DNA of 64,000 bases from Dasyornis broadbenti (GCA_013397935.1 VZRN01005010.1:2748032-2812031); one strand, 5' to 3'; positions 1 to 12,995 are shown, counted from the first letter of the stretch. Notes: generated from the letters alone by a model not told the origin. Translations and numbers: made by a program.

Positions 1-162
1 ATCAATGGCCTGAGTTCCTGCTGCAACCAAATATTCCTGAGCCCTTAGGGGACATTCTGGACCTGTCTCTAAGTACTTCCTTTTTTATTTGCCAGGTCTG
101 TGATCAAAGGGCCATTTGGGTGCCTGACAGGCACTGATTCCAGGCACACTTCTGTCTTGCAG

Positions 163-274
163 GGCAAGCACAAGCTGCGTGTGGACACAGGACTGGAAGG
201 AGACTGGTGTGGCCTCATCCCCATCGGGAACCCCTGCGAGCGTGTGACCACGACAGGCCTTAAGTGGAACCTCA
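163..274 (+). CDS. TPK1: TPK1 penultimate coding exon (thiamin pyrophosphokinase 1)
   Basis: TPK1 transfers pyrophosphate from ATP to thiamin, making the cofactor thiamin pyrophosphate in the cytosol; the enzyme is a homodimer. This exon is 112 nt: 37 codons plus the first base of a split codon. It follows a pyrimidine-rich acceptor ending in cag at 160-162 and ends before a consensus donor (gtaagt, 275-280). The peptide starts GKHKLRVDTGLEGDWCGLIP and ends in TTGLKWNL, which I recognise as close to the C-terminal thiamin-binding beta-sandwich domain of vertebrate TPK1. The frame is open upstream to position 100, but the acceptor and the homology put the exon start at 163. Upstream exons, including the catalytic ATP-binding domain, lie outside the window. 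The join to the last exon at 62466 restores a Thr codon (A + CC), in line with the human LTN context. Confidence 0.93.
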
Positions 275-3200
275 GTAAGTCACACAACTCTGGGACGGTG
301 GGTTTGATGTGCTCCTAACCCTACAGTTAGAGCAGCTTCAGCAGTGATGAAGGGCCTTACAAGTTTGAAGGTGAAGCATTGGCATTGAATCCCTGCCAGG
401 CTTTTTTTTTTTTCCCCCCCCTAGAAATGAAGGGGTTTTTACAAAAAGGCAAGAGAAATATGTTTAAATCTGAGATATCACAGGCAGAAGTACATTTTCC
501 ATTTGGGAGTCATTGTGCTCTTCAAATAGAACATTTGTTGAGGTCATGATACATGACCATGTTTATACATTGCCCTCCAGGGAAAGGAAGCCACGAGTGT
601 CTAAACTCCTGCTTATAAGCCATAAAGTTACAACAGACAAATAGTAACGTGACACATTATTAAAGCTACCTCACTTCCCCTGTACTGTTTCACGTATACT
701 GTCTGTTTCTGAACCCTGAATGAACAGATAAATTTCATAAATTTCATCAGGTTTACAAGGTGCTCATTAGAAAGCTGGTAATTTTAGAGATGGTCTGTCT
801 GCTCCCACGAATGACATGGCTTTGTTACTTTGTTACTACTAAATTATGATTGTCTGATCTGATCTGCCAAAGCTAAAGAGAGGTACTGCAAGTCAGCTGT
901 GGCAGCTGGAGGAGGATGCAGCGGGGGGATGAAATGGCAGCAAATATTTTTCTGTCTACGGCTGTGTTAAGATATCAGTTTCTTAAATGTTGGTCGTAAC
1001 TAAATATGGACCTACAGGGATTTTAATTACACTTAACTTCATCTTTTTTCTGAGGGACAAAAAAAATGTTATGTGACTGTTTCCTGCTTGTTTCATCTTA
1101 GCATGACACCGTCATCTCTGCTTCTCCTTGCCCTTGTTGCTGTCACTTTCCGGGAGGAAAGAGAGCAGACCTCTACAGGGTTTTTCTTAGTGATTTGTAT
1201 ATTGCATCCCATTACAGGCTATGCTTTCAGTCTCAATATTCATGTTTCACCCAGGTTGTAGTTCTTTGATTTACTTCTCCATATTAATCACAGATAATAT
1301 ATGTAAAACCAAAAAATGATCAGGTCCTCCTTGAAGAGGTCCTATCTATCTGAGACATCAAGGTCATTACAACCTAGAACTGCTCCCTTGCCCAAGTGAC
1401 TGGAGCTAACCTTTTCATTCATCCAGAATAACCTTTGAATAAGGTTGTTGCTCAGACACTGATTAAAAAATTAAAGTGCAGTTACGTTTCCCAGAAGGGA
1501 AACAAATAGCTCCAATACAGCACGCGGTTAGTTGTGATTTGGTTGGATTTTTTTTTCCCTAATAAATAGGACCTGCATTCAGATAGCTTAAGTTTGGTAT
1601 TAGCTTCCATTGTGTTAACGGACTTCCATGCTGCCCGTAGTTTCGCAGTTACTTTAAAAAATGTTAGTCCTCCTATAAATTGGGATGGAAAAGCAAAGGC
1701 TCAACTGGAAAGAAATAGAATAATAAGAATAGATACTGAAGTGTGGCATGGATGTCAGCCTTGCTGCTGATGGCTGGCAGTGGCAGAGCTTTCCTGTTCA
1801 TTTGGCACTCTGAGCACACACCTTTATAAACCTCCGTGAATAAATTTTTGTGGTTATAAATTCATTTTCATGTGTAAATCATAAAAGAAATGGAATTTCT
1901 AAGCCAAACATGACATGAAAGGCCTATCCCTCCAGTTTGTTATGAATTAATTAGACGTGCCCTAACAAGTTTGGTTTTCAAAAGTAATTTTTGAGCCTTC
2001 AGAATATTTAACTATCTGGGCAAAAAACTAATTTCAGAATTTTAGTTCAAACAGTGATGCATTCGGTGGGAGGGTAGCCCTCATTTTTGCAAACAGTAAT
2101 TTCCAGCAAATAAAAATTCAAATAACACTGCATTACAAGAAAGAGCTGGCTTTTCATCCAGGTTTTTAATGTTTAACACCGATTTCTGTCTGACCATATC
2201 TAGATTACTCTGCCAATTAAAATTTGTAAAACCTTCGAGAGGTATTCAAATGCTATCAGTGCCCAGTCTGCAGGTGCTGTTATGATACTTCATAGATTGT
2301 AAATAGGAGAAGGCAAGATACACACATAGGAGAGAGGCTGTATTGAGGTTAAGAATACGCTAACAAAGCTCTCATTTCAACGGGTGAATTAGATAAACCT
2401 GAAATCTCTAAGTTATTCTGCCAGCAGAGAAACAATGATGTCTTTTAATATTACAGAATTCAGTATTTTTCATGTGTCTGCCTGTTTGAGAATGCATCAT
2501 GTATACAATGCTTTTATGCATGCTTATCTTAGTTATTTGCTAGCACTTGTCACAAACAGAATTTTCATTTATTTTCGTTCTCATCTTATGGGTGAAAGAA
2601 CTTGGAGAAGAAAGTGGAAAATTGATTAGAGAAAATATTTTTATCCACACTTGCTATTGTGTAGCACACACTCAAAACACATTATAAACATATTCTTTAC
2701 ATTCCCAAAGGGATACAGATCTTTTCTCTATTAAAATCTGATTTACAGCATAGGAATCAGATAATGCTTTATCTGATTTGACTCACCTGGCTGCTTGCTG
2801 ATAACAGCTCTCATGTCTAATAAATAAATAACAAAAAATCCAATAATGCCAGAATTACCCAGCATTCTTCATTAGGTCCTCAGTGGTGCTTTCATGGAAG
2901 GTAAATAAGAATGAAGGTAGAAATCAGTTGCCCTGCTCATCAAGGAAGAGGTTGAAGGGTAATGGTAGGCTTTTTTTAATGAAATGGTTCCTTTTCTGTG
3001 AAATTACTTTAGAAAATAATCTTGCCAAGTAATTTATTCTTCATCCCTACGGCCTTTGATATGCTGTATGTCATGCCTGTACTAAAAATGCCAGCATATA
3101 TGCATGTGTCTGTGTATATATATATAAACTCTGTGTATGTGATTGTGCTTTCCAGATAATTTTCATGCAAATTTGCCTTCTTTAGGCAGGAAGTTAAATT

Positions 3201-4720
3201 GCTGTAAAATGCTGCCATTCAAAAGAGCACCGCTGTCATTTCATTTCAAAAGGCAATAGCAATAACAATGGGAGCAAGACCTTTCTCTAACTGTAGCCAC
3301 AGAGCATCCACTGACTACTAACATCACAGGTAGATGAACAGGATCGCAAATCTTTTTGATGCTGCTTACATTGCTAGTAAAATGGAAATGTTTGCAGTGT
3401 TTTACTTCACTGGGGTTTTATCGACGGTGCATTGTGAATGGAACAAGAAGTTTACAAAAGCAGTTGTGGTTTGTGTTTTAGGAGAATTCATAGTCTAAAA
3501 GATGAAAGAAAATTAGTAACTCCTTAAAATAAAAAATAAAAAAAAGAGGGTGAGGGACTGTTCTGGGAAAGGTTGCAAATTAACATGGACAGGTATCTCT
3601 GTGCTGTTTGTATAAGCACTCTCTAACCTGTTTCATAACTGGTGTAGTTTATATCACACATTTCGCTACCACAGTTCATTCTGACTGAGGGACACGAAGT
3701 GGTGCTTCTAGGAATAGCTTGCTTTTCAGTGGCAGAGTAATAGCTTCACAGCTGGATTCCCACTCTCCTCTGCTTTCTTCTCCTTCCCTCCCTTCTCTTG
3801 TTCTTTACTGGCAGAAGATATATGATCAGTGATGTATGTTTTCACTTATCCATTTCAGCTCTAAGACTCTGGGTAGGGGTGGAGTGGACAGAAATGGTGT
3901 TGCTGATCCCAAAGCATTGGGTGGCTTTGACCTTTGGCAAGCTCTTTGCCCACAGGAGTGCTCCTGTCAGGCTTCCAGGGTCACGTCATTCATTACAAGG
4001 CACGGCCTGCTGAAATACTTTTCCAGTGAAGTAGATGTTCTGATGGTGGCAGCCTGGCATCCCACTGGCTTACTGCAAGTCAGCAAAAACAACGAGGGCA
4101 CTGCTTAGCATTGCATGAAATGATTTTGAACCACAGAGACCATTTGGTGTACATTAAAGGACTGATGAACCCAGTGCTGGGCCTCTAAACCTGTATTTGC
4201 ATTTTTTGCTGAACAGCAGCTTGAAAACTCAGGCTTTGTGAAGAGGCTTGAAATGGGGATTTGAGGTCACACATTCAGTTCATTTCCACATATTTCAATA
4301 AATGTTTGGAATTAGTGGGAGAGAAATTCAGATCCAGCTCCTGTTTAGCAAGGTAGCAGGGTCCCTGGCATTCAGGTTGGAAAGGCGGCTTTAAAGTGAT
4401 AAACAGATATGCTTTTCCAGATCACACTCTTGGGGCAACATTACTACTGTGGGACTCCACGTATGGAAAGATTCATGTGAGTACCTTAGTTCTGAACTAG
4501 CTCGAACCACTTCCAGTTGTAAGTTTAGACCAGCTGGAAGGCCATCTTCAATGGGATGTAGAGAATGTATATATGATCCTTCCATGCAGCGACAATAGGC
4601 AATAATTGCCAGGAAGGGGTAGAATAAAAAAATGTCAGAGAGACTCCAGCACAGCTGTACATAGTAGATGATTCTCCAAAACCTGAGTAATACCATCCTG
4701 AAGTAATATGAAGACATTTA
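275..4720. other. Intron stretch without recognised genes
   Basis: AT-rich unique-looking intron. Visible features are a short TG/TA microsatellite around 3107-3126, a pyrimidine-rich tract around 3759-3806, and small A or T runs. Open frames here are under about 110 codons and show no family signature. Confidence 0.6.
3107..3126. repeat. Short TG/TA microsatellite
   Basis: A few TG steps run into six TA dinucleotides (3115-3126). Likely polymorphic; no function is implied. Confidence 0.6.
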
Positions 4721-5163
4721 GAATCATAATGGAATGTCCTGAGTTGGAAGGGACCCATCAGGATCATCAAATCCAGCTCCTAGCCCTGCATAGGACACCC
4801 AAAGAATCTCACCATACACCTGAGAGTTGTCCAAATACTTATTGAACTGCATGACCTTGGAAAAAGTCTCTCTCCATCTTTCTTGTAGGCTCCTACTGGA
4901 AGGCAGCAATTAGGTCCCTTTGGATGGCACCTCATCCTTCAGGTGTGTCAACCAGACCACTCAGCTTGGTGTCATCTGTAAATTTTCTGAGGGTGCATTC
5001 AGTCCCTTGGTCTACATCATTTATGAAGGCATTAAATAGCACAGATTCCAATATGGACCCCTGAGTGACACCATTTGTCACTGATGTCCATTGGGACTCT
5101 GAGTCATTGACCACCACCCTCTGGATGTGACTCTCCAACCAATTCCTTATTCACTTAACAGTC

Positions 5164-5169
5164 CATCAT
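5164..5169. repeat. Target site duplication, left copy (CATCAT)
   Basis: Directly precedes the TG of the solo LTR and is repeated at 5550-5555 directly after its terminal CA. The host CR1 has one copy of this sequence before insertion. Confidence 0.8.
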
Positions 5170-5317
5170 TGTTGCAGCCAGTATAGTGAGTGCTGCAACC
5201 TTCCAGGATCGTCTTAGCAGTGGAAGCCGCTCGGCAAAGTTGCCACATATAACACACTACAAGCACACACTGGCTAGCTGATAACAGCAGCAAGGCGAGA
5301 AGGGTCCACGAGAGAAG

Positions 5318-5323
5318 TTTATT
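5318..5323 (-). terminator. Poly(A) signal of the solo LTR
   Basis: AATAAA on the minus strand inside the LTR, in the expected place after the TATA box for a short R region. Confidence 0.6.
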
Positions 5324-5379
5324 CCATCCATACATGTGAGCAGATGAGTAGAAGAGAGGGAACAAGGAAGAGGTCTAGG

Positions 5380-5387
5380 ATTTTATA
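5380..5387 (-). promoter_or_regulatory. TATA box of the solo LTR
   Basis: TATAAAAT on the minus strand, about 60 bases upstream of the LTR's AATAAA and downstream of an inverted CCAAT box. It would drive transcription antisense to TPK1 if still active; activity is not shown. Confidence 0.6.
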
Positions 5388-5549
5388 CAGGGTTGGTGGG
5401 GGCGGAGAGAGCATAAGGGAGCCAATGGTCTAGAGGCATAGGGGCAATACATAGGCGGGGTTAGGATACAAGAGCCAACAGGGATGATCTGAGGGAGTAG
5501 CAAAGGGACAAGGGATCTGCCTCTCTGACGAGGCACACAGGCCTCCACA

Positions 5550-5555
5550 CATCAT
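5550..5555. repeat. Target site duplication, right copy (CATCAT)
   Basis: Identical to 5164-5169; together they delimit the LTR insertion. Confidence 0.8.
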
Positions 5556-6795
5556 CAAATCCATCTCTGTCCAGTTTGGAGAGAAGGATGTTGTGGGGGA
5601 ACGATGTCAAAGACTTTTTACAGAAGTCCAGATAAAAGACATCTGTAGCCGTGACCACTTCCCTGGGGATCCTTGTCCGCTAATGTAATCACTCCATCAT
5701 AGAAGGCCACTGGGTTGGCAGGCAGGTCTTGCCTTTGGTGGAGCCGTGCTGGTGTCACAAATCATGTTCTTGTCCTCCATGTGCCTCAGCATGGCTTCTA
5801 GGAGGATCTGTTCCATGATCTTCCCAGGCACAGAGGTGAGACTGACAGGTCAGTGGATCCCAGGGGCCTCCTCTCTACATTTTTAAAGAAGGGTACAGTG
5901 TTTCCCTTTTTCCAGTCACCTGGGACTTCACTTGCTGCCATGACTTTTCAATATAATGGAGAGTGATTTGGCAACTACATCAGCCAGTTCTCTCAGGATT
6001 CTGGGATGCATCTCTTCAGGTCCTATGGATTTATGCACATTCAGGCTCCTCAGGTGGTCATGAACCTGATCTCTACCTACAGTGGGAAGTGCTTTGCTCC
6101 CCCAGTCCCATCCTGCTGTCCATCCACTCGAGAGGTGTGGGAAGAAAAGGTGACACTGAAGACTGAGGCAAAAGAGATGTTGACTACCTCAGCCTTCTCC
6201 TCATCCATTGTTAGCAGTTTCCCCCCACTGTTTATCGGGGTGGGTGCACCTTCTATGACCTTCTTTTTCTGGTTAACACACCTGTGGAAGCCCTTCCTGT
6301 TATTCTTTGCATCCCTTGCCAGGCTCAGGATCAGCTTCACCTTGGCCTTCCTCACCCCTCCCTACACAGCTGTATTTCATCCCTGTACTCTTCCCAGGTT
6401 TCCTGTCCTTGTTTCCACTGCCTGTGCATTTGCCTCTTTCCCTTTAATTTGACCTGCAGCTCCCTCCTCAGCCATGCCTGTCTCTTGCCTTCCTTGCCTG
6501 ATTTCTTGCTCCTGGGGATTGCCAGCTCTTGCACTCTGTGGAAGACTTCCTTAAAGATCTGCTAGCTCAGCTCTGCTCCCCTATCCCTGAGGGCAGTTTC
6601 ACAGGGGATCCCACTGACTATCTCCCTGAAGAGCTACAAGTCTGCTTTCCTAAAGTTCGGGGCCTAACTTTACTCCTTACCTGATCCATTTATCTCAGGA
6701 CTGTAAACCCACCTGTGCATGATCACTGCAGCCCAGGCTGTCTCCAGTCTTGATGTCCCCAATTAGCTGACTTCACCTCCCTGAACCAGAACACT

Positions 6796-9700
6796 TATAT
6801 ATGCACCGCTACATTGTTGTGGCACATTGCAACTATGGAAACTAATTTCAGTGTTAATATAGAGGCAAGAGTGTTGTCATGAGAGCAAAATGCCGTTCTT
6901 CCACTTGCATCCCCTATGTTACTTCAGTCCCTGTTTCTGCTAATGGAAATGTAACCCAGAAGTATGAAGAAATAGGTGCTCTGCTTCAGCCCACCTTTGG
7001 TGCAGGTAATCCTCATTTCTCTGGTGGCTGTAGATTGGTGAGAATACTAAAGTCACATGAAAACCAAAAGTAATGTGCTGCTACTCAAGGATGTCCATTG
7101 TAAAGACAAAGCACCTTTCTGAGCAAGAGGAAGATCTGTAGAGAGCCACAGAGCTACCATTTAGATTGGTGGGAGTCCAAATTAACTCTATGGATTTCGG
7201 CATTGACTCTGAATTTTCATCGGCAAATGTGAGGGCTGAATTTGTCCAAGAAAGAGACCTCACAGTTTGTACTGATGACATGTAATCCTAAAGGCATTCT
7301 CATCAGTCAACCTGCCTCCATGGATACTGGGAAATCAGCTTGGTTAGACAACAGCAGAGTCAGAGCTGAAAGAGAGTGGTGTACTTCAATGAAAGTCAGT
7401 GAAAAATTGACCAGAGTACAAATGCTCGTTTGTCATATCCCTTGCAAATATACTTTAATTGTTTTAATCCTTAAATGCCCAGAATCAGCCGTAATAAATG
7501 TAAATGTCACACTGCCAGGAGTTTTCCAAAAACAAGAAAGCTCTCTGAGGCATGTGGTGAGTTATTGCCAGTTCTCAATGTCTCTGCACAAAAGGGCAAG
7601 GACCAGTAGGAGGACAAAATCAATCATATCTGGCTAGAGTGTCCCAGAATTTAAAAATGTGTTTGTCTATGATGATTCAGTTAATGAATGTGTGCTATTA
7701 AGATTTTTGGGGAGTTGTTCAAGTAGGTAGGCATTGCCTCTAAGCATTAGCTCCTCCTTTGCAATTTGTTTGCGGACCTTTAAGTTCTGTTTATGTTTTT
7801 AGTACATACTGGTGTATGTGATTGATTTCTTCTTCCCAAAAATATGACACTGAGGGAAATTATTTTCTCTGCAGTGATCTATTCCTGTACCTTAATGGCA
7901 AACAGTCCTGGCTATCTCCTCTACAGTGTCTCAATTCTTCATTCACTGTTCCCTTTGAAAACATTTTGCATGTTGTATCTGAGGGGGCACTGCTCTCTCC
8001 CAGTTTTTGGCTCTAGATGTTTGTGGAAAAAAAAAACTGGTTTTTTTTCTTGCTGTTATATGAAGTTCCAGAGAAGATGAAAGTCTGGTGGATGTCATCA
8101 CTGACTTTGTTGTATGTTGTAAAACCTATGTTTTGGCTGCCAGTTGTTTATGGCATCCTGATGTATAATTAATAAGCTGTTAACAACTGAATGTAGTGAG
8201 CGTGCTCTGGAAGTATTAATTTTAGACATACATACCAATTACAGACCACTAAGCAAAGCTGTTGTTTTCAGGTGAGTTGGGAAATACAGATTTCTGATAG
8301 ATGGTTCTATGTCTTACTGTGGAAGCAGCTGTGACTTCTTTTGGGCAGTAAATTCAGTCAAGCCAACTGGAGGCAGAGGAAGAAAAAAGACAAAGTGGCA
8401 AAACTGCAGTGTGAGATTGCATTTGGGATTAGAAATATGTTTTGGGGAAAAGGCAGATAACATCAAAATGGAGGAAAATATGAATGCAGAGACTGAGAAA
8501 ATGAGAATAGATGTGTTTTAAGTAGACTGTTAATATCTTCCTCTTTGAAGCAGTGAATTGAGACCAAAATTTCCGTCTTGTAATTTCTCTGCTGTTAGTG
8601 ATCTGTCACATTTTCCACTGCTGTCCAGGCATTATAACCTGCTTCTACTGTCAGTAAACTGGTCAGCTCAAGTGATGCAGGCCTGTCCCTAGGATCTGCC
8701 TGGGTGTTGATCCAACAGCAAAAGATGGCATTAGACATTTGATTTGAAAACAACTTGCACTCTTATGGATATCAATTCAATACGGAAACTAAGGAAAACC
8801 AGAAACAGAGAAATAAAATTAATTAGTGTTTGGATGTAACGGTACTTACAGATTCGAGGCACCAGCATCACTTAGTGTCACAGGTGTATTCTCTAGGAAT
8901 GAATCTGCAGCCACATTTGATGGTGCAGATGTGTAGAACTTCAACTTTTCCCACTGCAGAAACAAAGATACCTGGGAGGAATAAGCTGAAGCACTGCTGA
9001 TTTTCTTATGGTTCAGGCGTTGATTGTCTGGAGTGTTTATTCCATGCAGGCACTTTATCTACCTGCAAGTTAGCTGTTCAATTCTCTTAGCATTCAAGCT
9101 GAGCTTTCAGCACCCTAATATTCATGAGAGTTCTGCCTTGGTTCTGTAATGCACAAGGGTACTCCAAAATGAAAGCTGCAGTATCATCTTTAAGATGATA
9201 TGTAAGATGTTAATATGTCTTTTTGCTCTTGAACAGTTTAACACGTGCAATGGTATCATCAATTCTAGCACAATGAGTAACACACAAACCCTTGAGGAGT
9301 TCAGCATGCATGTATTCATGTAGTTTATGCAGTAAATAAGGCATAGAGCACTATGATGAATCAGGGCTCGAAGGGTGTCAGTTAAGAGAATACTATTTGC
9401 CAAAATGGGTCTGGCCTGCTTAGTTAATGGGACTGTGTAATTAAAGGATGAAAGCTGAAGAACCTGCATTAAAATTTCACAGGCAAACATTAATTCTGGC
9501 ATCCCATTGCTCTCAAGTCTGTGACTTTGCAGCCTTAGCATTTCTTAAGGGCTATCTTCCATGTGTATTATTTCCGAGTAAATGTGGGCTCATATACTAT
9601 TAACAGGTAAATGTTATGAAGCATGTCCCATTGTATCAACAGAAGTTTAGGTCATCATGTGGCACCTGAGTTTCCTTTGTTATTTACATTTTGAAGCTTT

Positions 9701-11195
9701 TCCTTGTATTTGGGGGGGGGAACAAACAAAACCAAAACAAATTAAACCTTTCAAACAATTCCAAATAGTTTTAGTATATTTTAAGTAAGTGGTGATACAT
9801 GTCATAAACCAAACAGTAAATCCAAATAAATGGAGATGGAATGAATGTCAAGAGATCTTACAATCTGTGTAGCTTTCCTATGGCATCACTCTTGAAAAAT
9901 CTGAAAAAAAAGATTTCTCTTTTATGAGCTTTCAGTTCAACTTTGGGGATTCCTTTATAACAGCATCTTAAGAAACTCTGCCCCAATCAGATATTTTTTC
10001 TTTCTGTATTCTGCGGATACAATATGTGATAAATAAATTCTCATGCTGTTAAGCATTATAATTCAGCATTTATAATCTAATTGCCAATAAGAAATCTCAG
10101 AATTGTACGTTTAGGTTTCCCAAGCGTAGGGCATAACTATAATTTACCCAGGCACCAGCAATTCTAGTGTATCACTGCTGATTGGCATGCCACTTAATGA
10201 TGCTGTTTATAAGACAATTTTCTAATCAGCTGCGTGAACACTCATCAGAAGCTTGCTTCTTGATTTAAAGCAGAGTTGGAGAGAAAGATAGCATTTGTTT
10301 TTCTTATAAAAACAAACCAGGAAAAAAAGCAAATTACAAAGAGAAATATCAGGGTTTGGTTTGTTTTCCATTTTATAAAGTGTTGATACAGTAAAAAAAA
10401 AAAAAAAGGCAAGAAAAATACAAATATAGAAAGCTTTGATATCATGAATCTGGATTATGCTTTTAAAGTTTCAATGTAGAATTAAAAGCTATGGCATGAA
10501 TGAATCAGTATTCTTCAGGCTATTTCTTTTGTGCATTTTGAAACTGGGTGATAACTGAAATGTTAGCATTCTGGTTTTTAACAGGTGTTACATTTCCAAT
10601 CATTGTTTAATAATAATTATGTGATATTGCAGATAGTCTGTTGGGTCTCATCAGTTGAAACTGAGGAACAGTTAGTTTTCCATTTATTTGACAATTCAAA
10701 TGTTAGTTTTCAGCGCACTAAATTTAGCCAACCCTCTCTTCTACTCAAAGAATAATTAATTATTCCTTGCCTTCCTCCTATCTATTTAATTGTTTTGTTC
10801 CATAATAGAATAGCTTTAGTTTTAAAAATGTGATCTAAATCACATACAAGTTGGGCCAAATGTCTGACATGGAAGCAATTCATTACATTATTTAAGAGGT
10901 TTTAACAAGATGAGCTTCAGCTGACCTGCCAAATTTATGAATAGTTTTAACCGGCACAAATAAAGTGCATTTTCTAAATTTATCCCCATGTAATCAGTGT
11001 AAAACCCTTGTAAACACACCTTGTAAGCACAGTTCTGTAGTCTGTATATCCAGTGTATGTTGAAGAACTCATGTTTTACGAAAACATTAAAGCTTAATAC
11101 CAAGATTGTGGAATTAATAGGAGAATTGCACACTGACTTGAATATTAGTATGTTAATCTGGAGGTGCCTCTGTCCCTTCCTTACTGGGGTTACTT
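6796..11195. other. Intron stretch without recognised genes
   Basis: AT-rich intron. Around 7160-7230 there is weak likeness to an old amniote repeat (direct and inverted pieces like the widespread 'tgggagtc...attgact' motif), too diverged to name. Open frames of 131 codons (7242-7637, +) and 139 codons (9122-9541, -) look like chance frames in AT-rich DNA: no motif or repeat signature. Confidence 0.5.
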
Positions 11196-11325
11196 AAGGC
11201 CCCAATTCATCAGAAGATTTAGGCATTCATGCATTTTTATACATATTACTAATTTCATTGAATATAAAGGGATTATTCAGTGGGTAAAGTTAAGCGTGCA
11301 AAAGTACTTACTACAAGTTGGACTC
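11196..11325. repeat. Old palindromic (MITE-like) amniote repeat
   Basis: The left half begins with a GGCCCC-type end followed by a motif like 'ttaggcat...tgca', and the right half contains 'gtaaagttaagcgtgcaaaagtactta', its expected inverse partner, around a centre like 'catTGAa'. This matches, from memory, a palindromic repeat common in reptile and bird genomes in which both arms carry a 'taactttacgcacgtga' type sequence. It is strongly diverged, so the ends and the family name are uncertain. Confidence 0.5.
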
Positions 11326-12814
11326 TGAAGTGGGAGTTATAATCTTCACAAATGTCTGAAATGGTTTTTCTGTATGTAAAATAAGGTGGTACTGCCTTTA
11401 ATCCCAATTTCCAGGGTTAGCTGCCTGGGCTCATTCCTATTCTAATCTCTTTTCTCACTCACCAATGCTATAAAGCTCCCTTTTCTAGTTCTGCACATTT
11501 TTTATGTATTGCTGATTGACTGTAGTAATTTACATGAATTCCTACTGATTTTACTGGTCAAAGTATGAAGACATGGTAAGAAAAATGACTTATTTGTGTG
11601 AAATATTTCTCACATCTGGTTTCTTTACCTGTAGTTCAATAGTTGTTGTTTCCTACCAGTACAGTTGTCAGGCCTTTGTATTAAGTGAATTTTTCATACG
11701 ACAATTTTGGAAAAAAGGGTTTCTGGATACCTACCAGAATTTTTAAACAATCATAAACTTTTCATAAAGAACCAAAAGCATTAGAATATGGTACATGGCT
11801 GCATAGTTGTATGAGAACAGAACACTCTGGATAGAGCGAATCAACCACAAAGTATATGAGATTTTTTTAATTTTTTTTTTTTACCATGATACAAATTTGC
11901 CACACTTTTGTGTCTCTCACTGCCATATGTAAAGCAAGATTTTCAATCCACATTAAAACCATCCACGCAGCCAATACAAGGCACTTGCTAGGGAACAGGA
12001 AATGTTTTCTACATCATGTTATGTGCTAGAATGTGTGAAATACTAACATTAACATAAATCTTTCTGTACTAGAATAATTCAGTATTGTTCCCTTTTTTTG
12101 TATTTTGAAATATGAAGTGTAGTTATGTTTACGTTTAACGTTCCAAAAGCCTGCAAACTCTTCCTTTGGCAAGCGCAAATCAACAAATGCTGGCAACACC
12201 CTCATAGACAGCTTTCTGTTGTGAGCTTCTCTAGAGATTTATACTGCTCATTGGCAATGCACGGTGGGAAGGTTGGTTGGTTATTCGGAGCTTGTGTGTG
12301 CCACCTTGTTTTTGCTGCTGCCTTTTATTAGCCTGTGTGTTGATGTTAGCATAGTTCTGAACCACTTAAGACTTGTCTTGGATTTTTGAGAGCTCTTCTG
12401 CTGGCAATTAATTTTACGTCCCAAATATCTCAAGAAAACATTGTTGTGGGTGAATTTATATATTAGCTTGTTTTCCTTTTAATACCATAATTACTTTAAT
12501 GTCCCAGCTGACATAATCTCAAAAGAATTTTACTCGCTGTTGTGAGAGTCAATCTTTCCAGTTTATGCCGTTCTCTAACTTCCCAGAGTAATAGATTCCC
12601 TAGATATTTGTCAGTCTTGGTTTTGTACCCATGTTTCCTGAGTTTCTCTGCCAATTTTTTGTTCTATCTGCTCTGATGCCAGTTTCAACAAATCCTTTAA
12701 AAGTTACAAATAATGAAGACAGTCTTTAAAAAAAAAAAAACCGGGAAACTCACAAACAAACAAAAAAAAACCAACCCAAAAGCTTATATTGTTGTCATGG
12801 CACAGCACCACTTG
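11326..12814. other. Intron stretch without recognised genes
   Basis: AT-rich intron with A and T runs (for example near 11865-11881 and 12728-12740). I see no repeat family or gene signature. Confidence 0.5.
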
Positions 12815-12995
12815 CTGACTCAGTGGGTAGCACACCAGGCTGGGGATCCAGCAGTGTGGCTGGAATACATCATTATCTCTCAGTAGCATACTGCCTCACT
12901 TGTCCTACTGCTTATCTTGTTAACTCTTTGGGGCAGGGACTGCACAGTGCCCTCTGTCCTTCCTGGTAGCCACATACTACAGGGATAAACATAAT
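12815..12995 (+). mobile_element. Old MIR-like / tRNA-derived SINE
   Basis: A tRNA-like head (ctcagtgggtagcacaccag near 12819-12838) is followed by a tail containing 'ctctttggggcagggactg' (about 12924-12942) and an end resembling 'gtagccacatactacagggataaa'. This order matches ancient amniote SINEs with an L3/CR1-like tail. The copy is diverged and its borders are approximate. Confidence 0.55.

Larger units (their letters stand above)
5170..5549 (-). mobile_element. Solo LTR of an endogenous retrovirus, nested in CR1
   Basis: A 380-bp block starts with TG and ends with CA on the + strand and is flanked on both sides by CATCAT (5164-5169 and 5550-5555). The CR1 sequence resumes exactly across it, so this is an insertion with a 6-bp target duplication. 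On the minus strand it has an inverted CCAAT box (around 5421-5428), a TATA box (TATAAAAT, 5387-5380) and a poly(A) signal (AATAAA, 5323-5318), in the order of U3-R-U5. No internal viral genes are present, so it is a solo LTR left by recombination between two LTRs. A 6-bp duplication fits the alpha/betaretrovirus-like (ERVK-type) class; the exact family is not identified. Confidence 0.88.
4721..6795 (-). mobile_element. CR1 LINE, 5'-truncated, antisense, split by an LTR
   Basis: Read on the minus strand this is a chicken-repeat-1 non-LTR retrotransposon. From about 6795 downward it shows the end of an endonuclease-like region, the linker to the reverse transcriptase (6534-6077), the reverse transcriptase body, then the domain piece with the FTDDTKL motif (within 5138-4932; the F-x-DD motif is the catalytic aspartate pair, in which CR1 elements usually have FADD). 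It ends in the CR1 3' UTR near 4721, where GAATCAT-type bases mark the element's 3' end. Stops and frameshifts break the coding region, so it is a dead copy. It lacks the 5' part of a full element. Positions 5170-5549 are a later LTR insertion. The 5' boundary near 6795 is approximate. Confidence 0.9.

Noticed and set aside
6006..6565. Overlapping + strand open frames of up to 148 codons
   Set aside because: They are the antisense reading of the CR1 coding region; the minus strand carries the recognisable LINE protein.
9122..9541. 139-codon open frame on the minus strand
   Set aside because: No domain, no splice or promoter context, hydrophobic AT-driven composition; best explained as chance.
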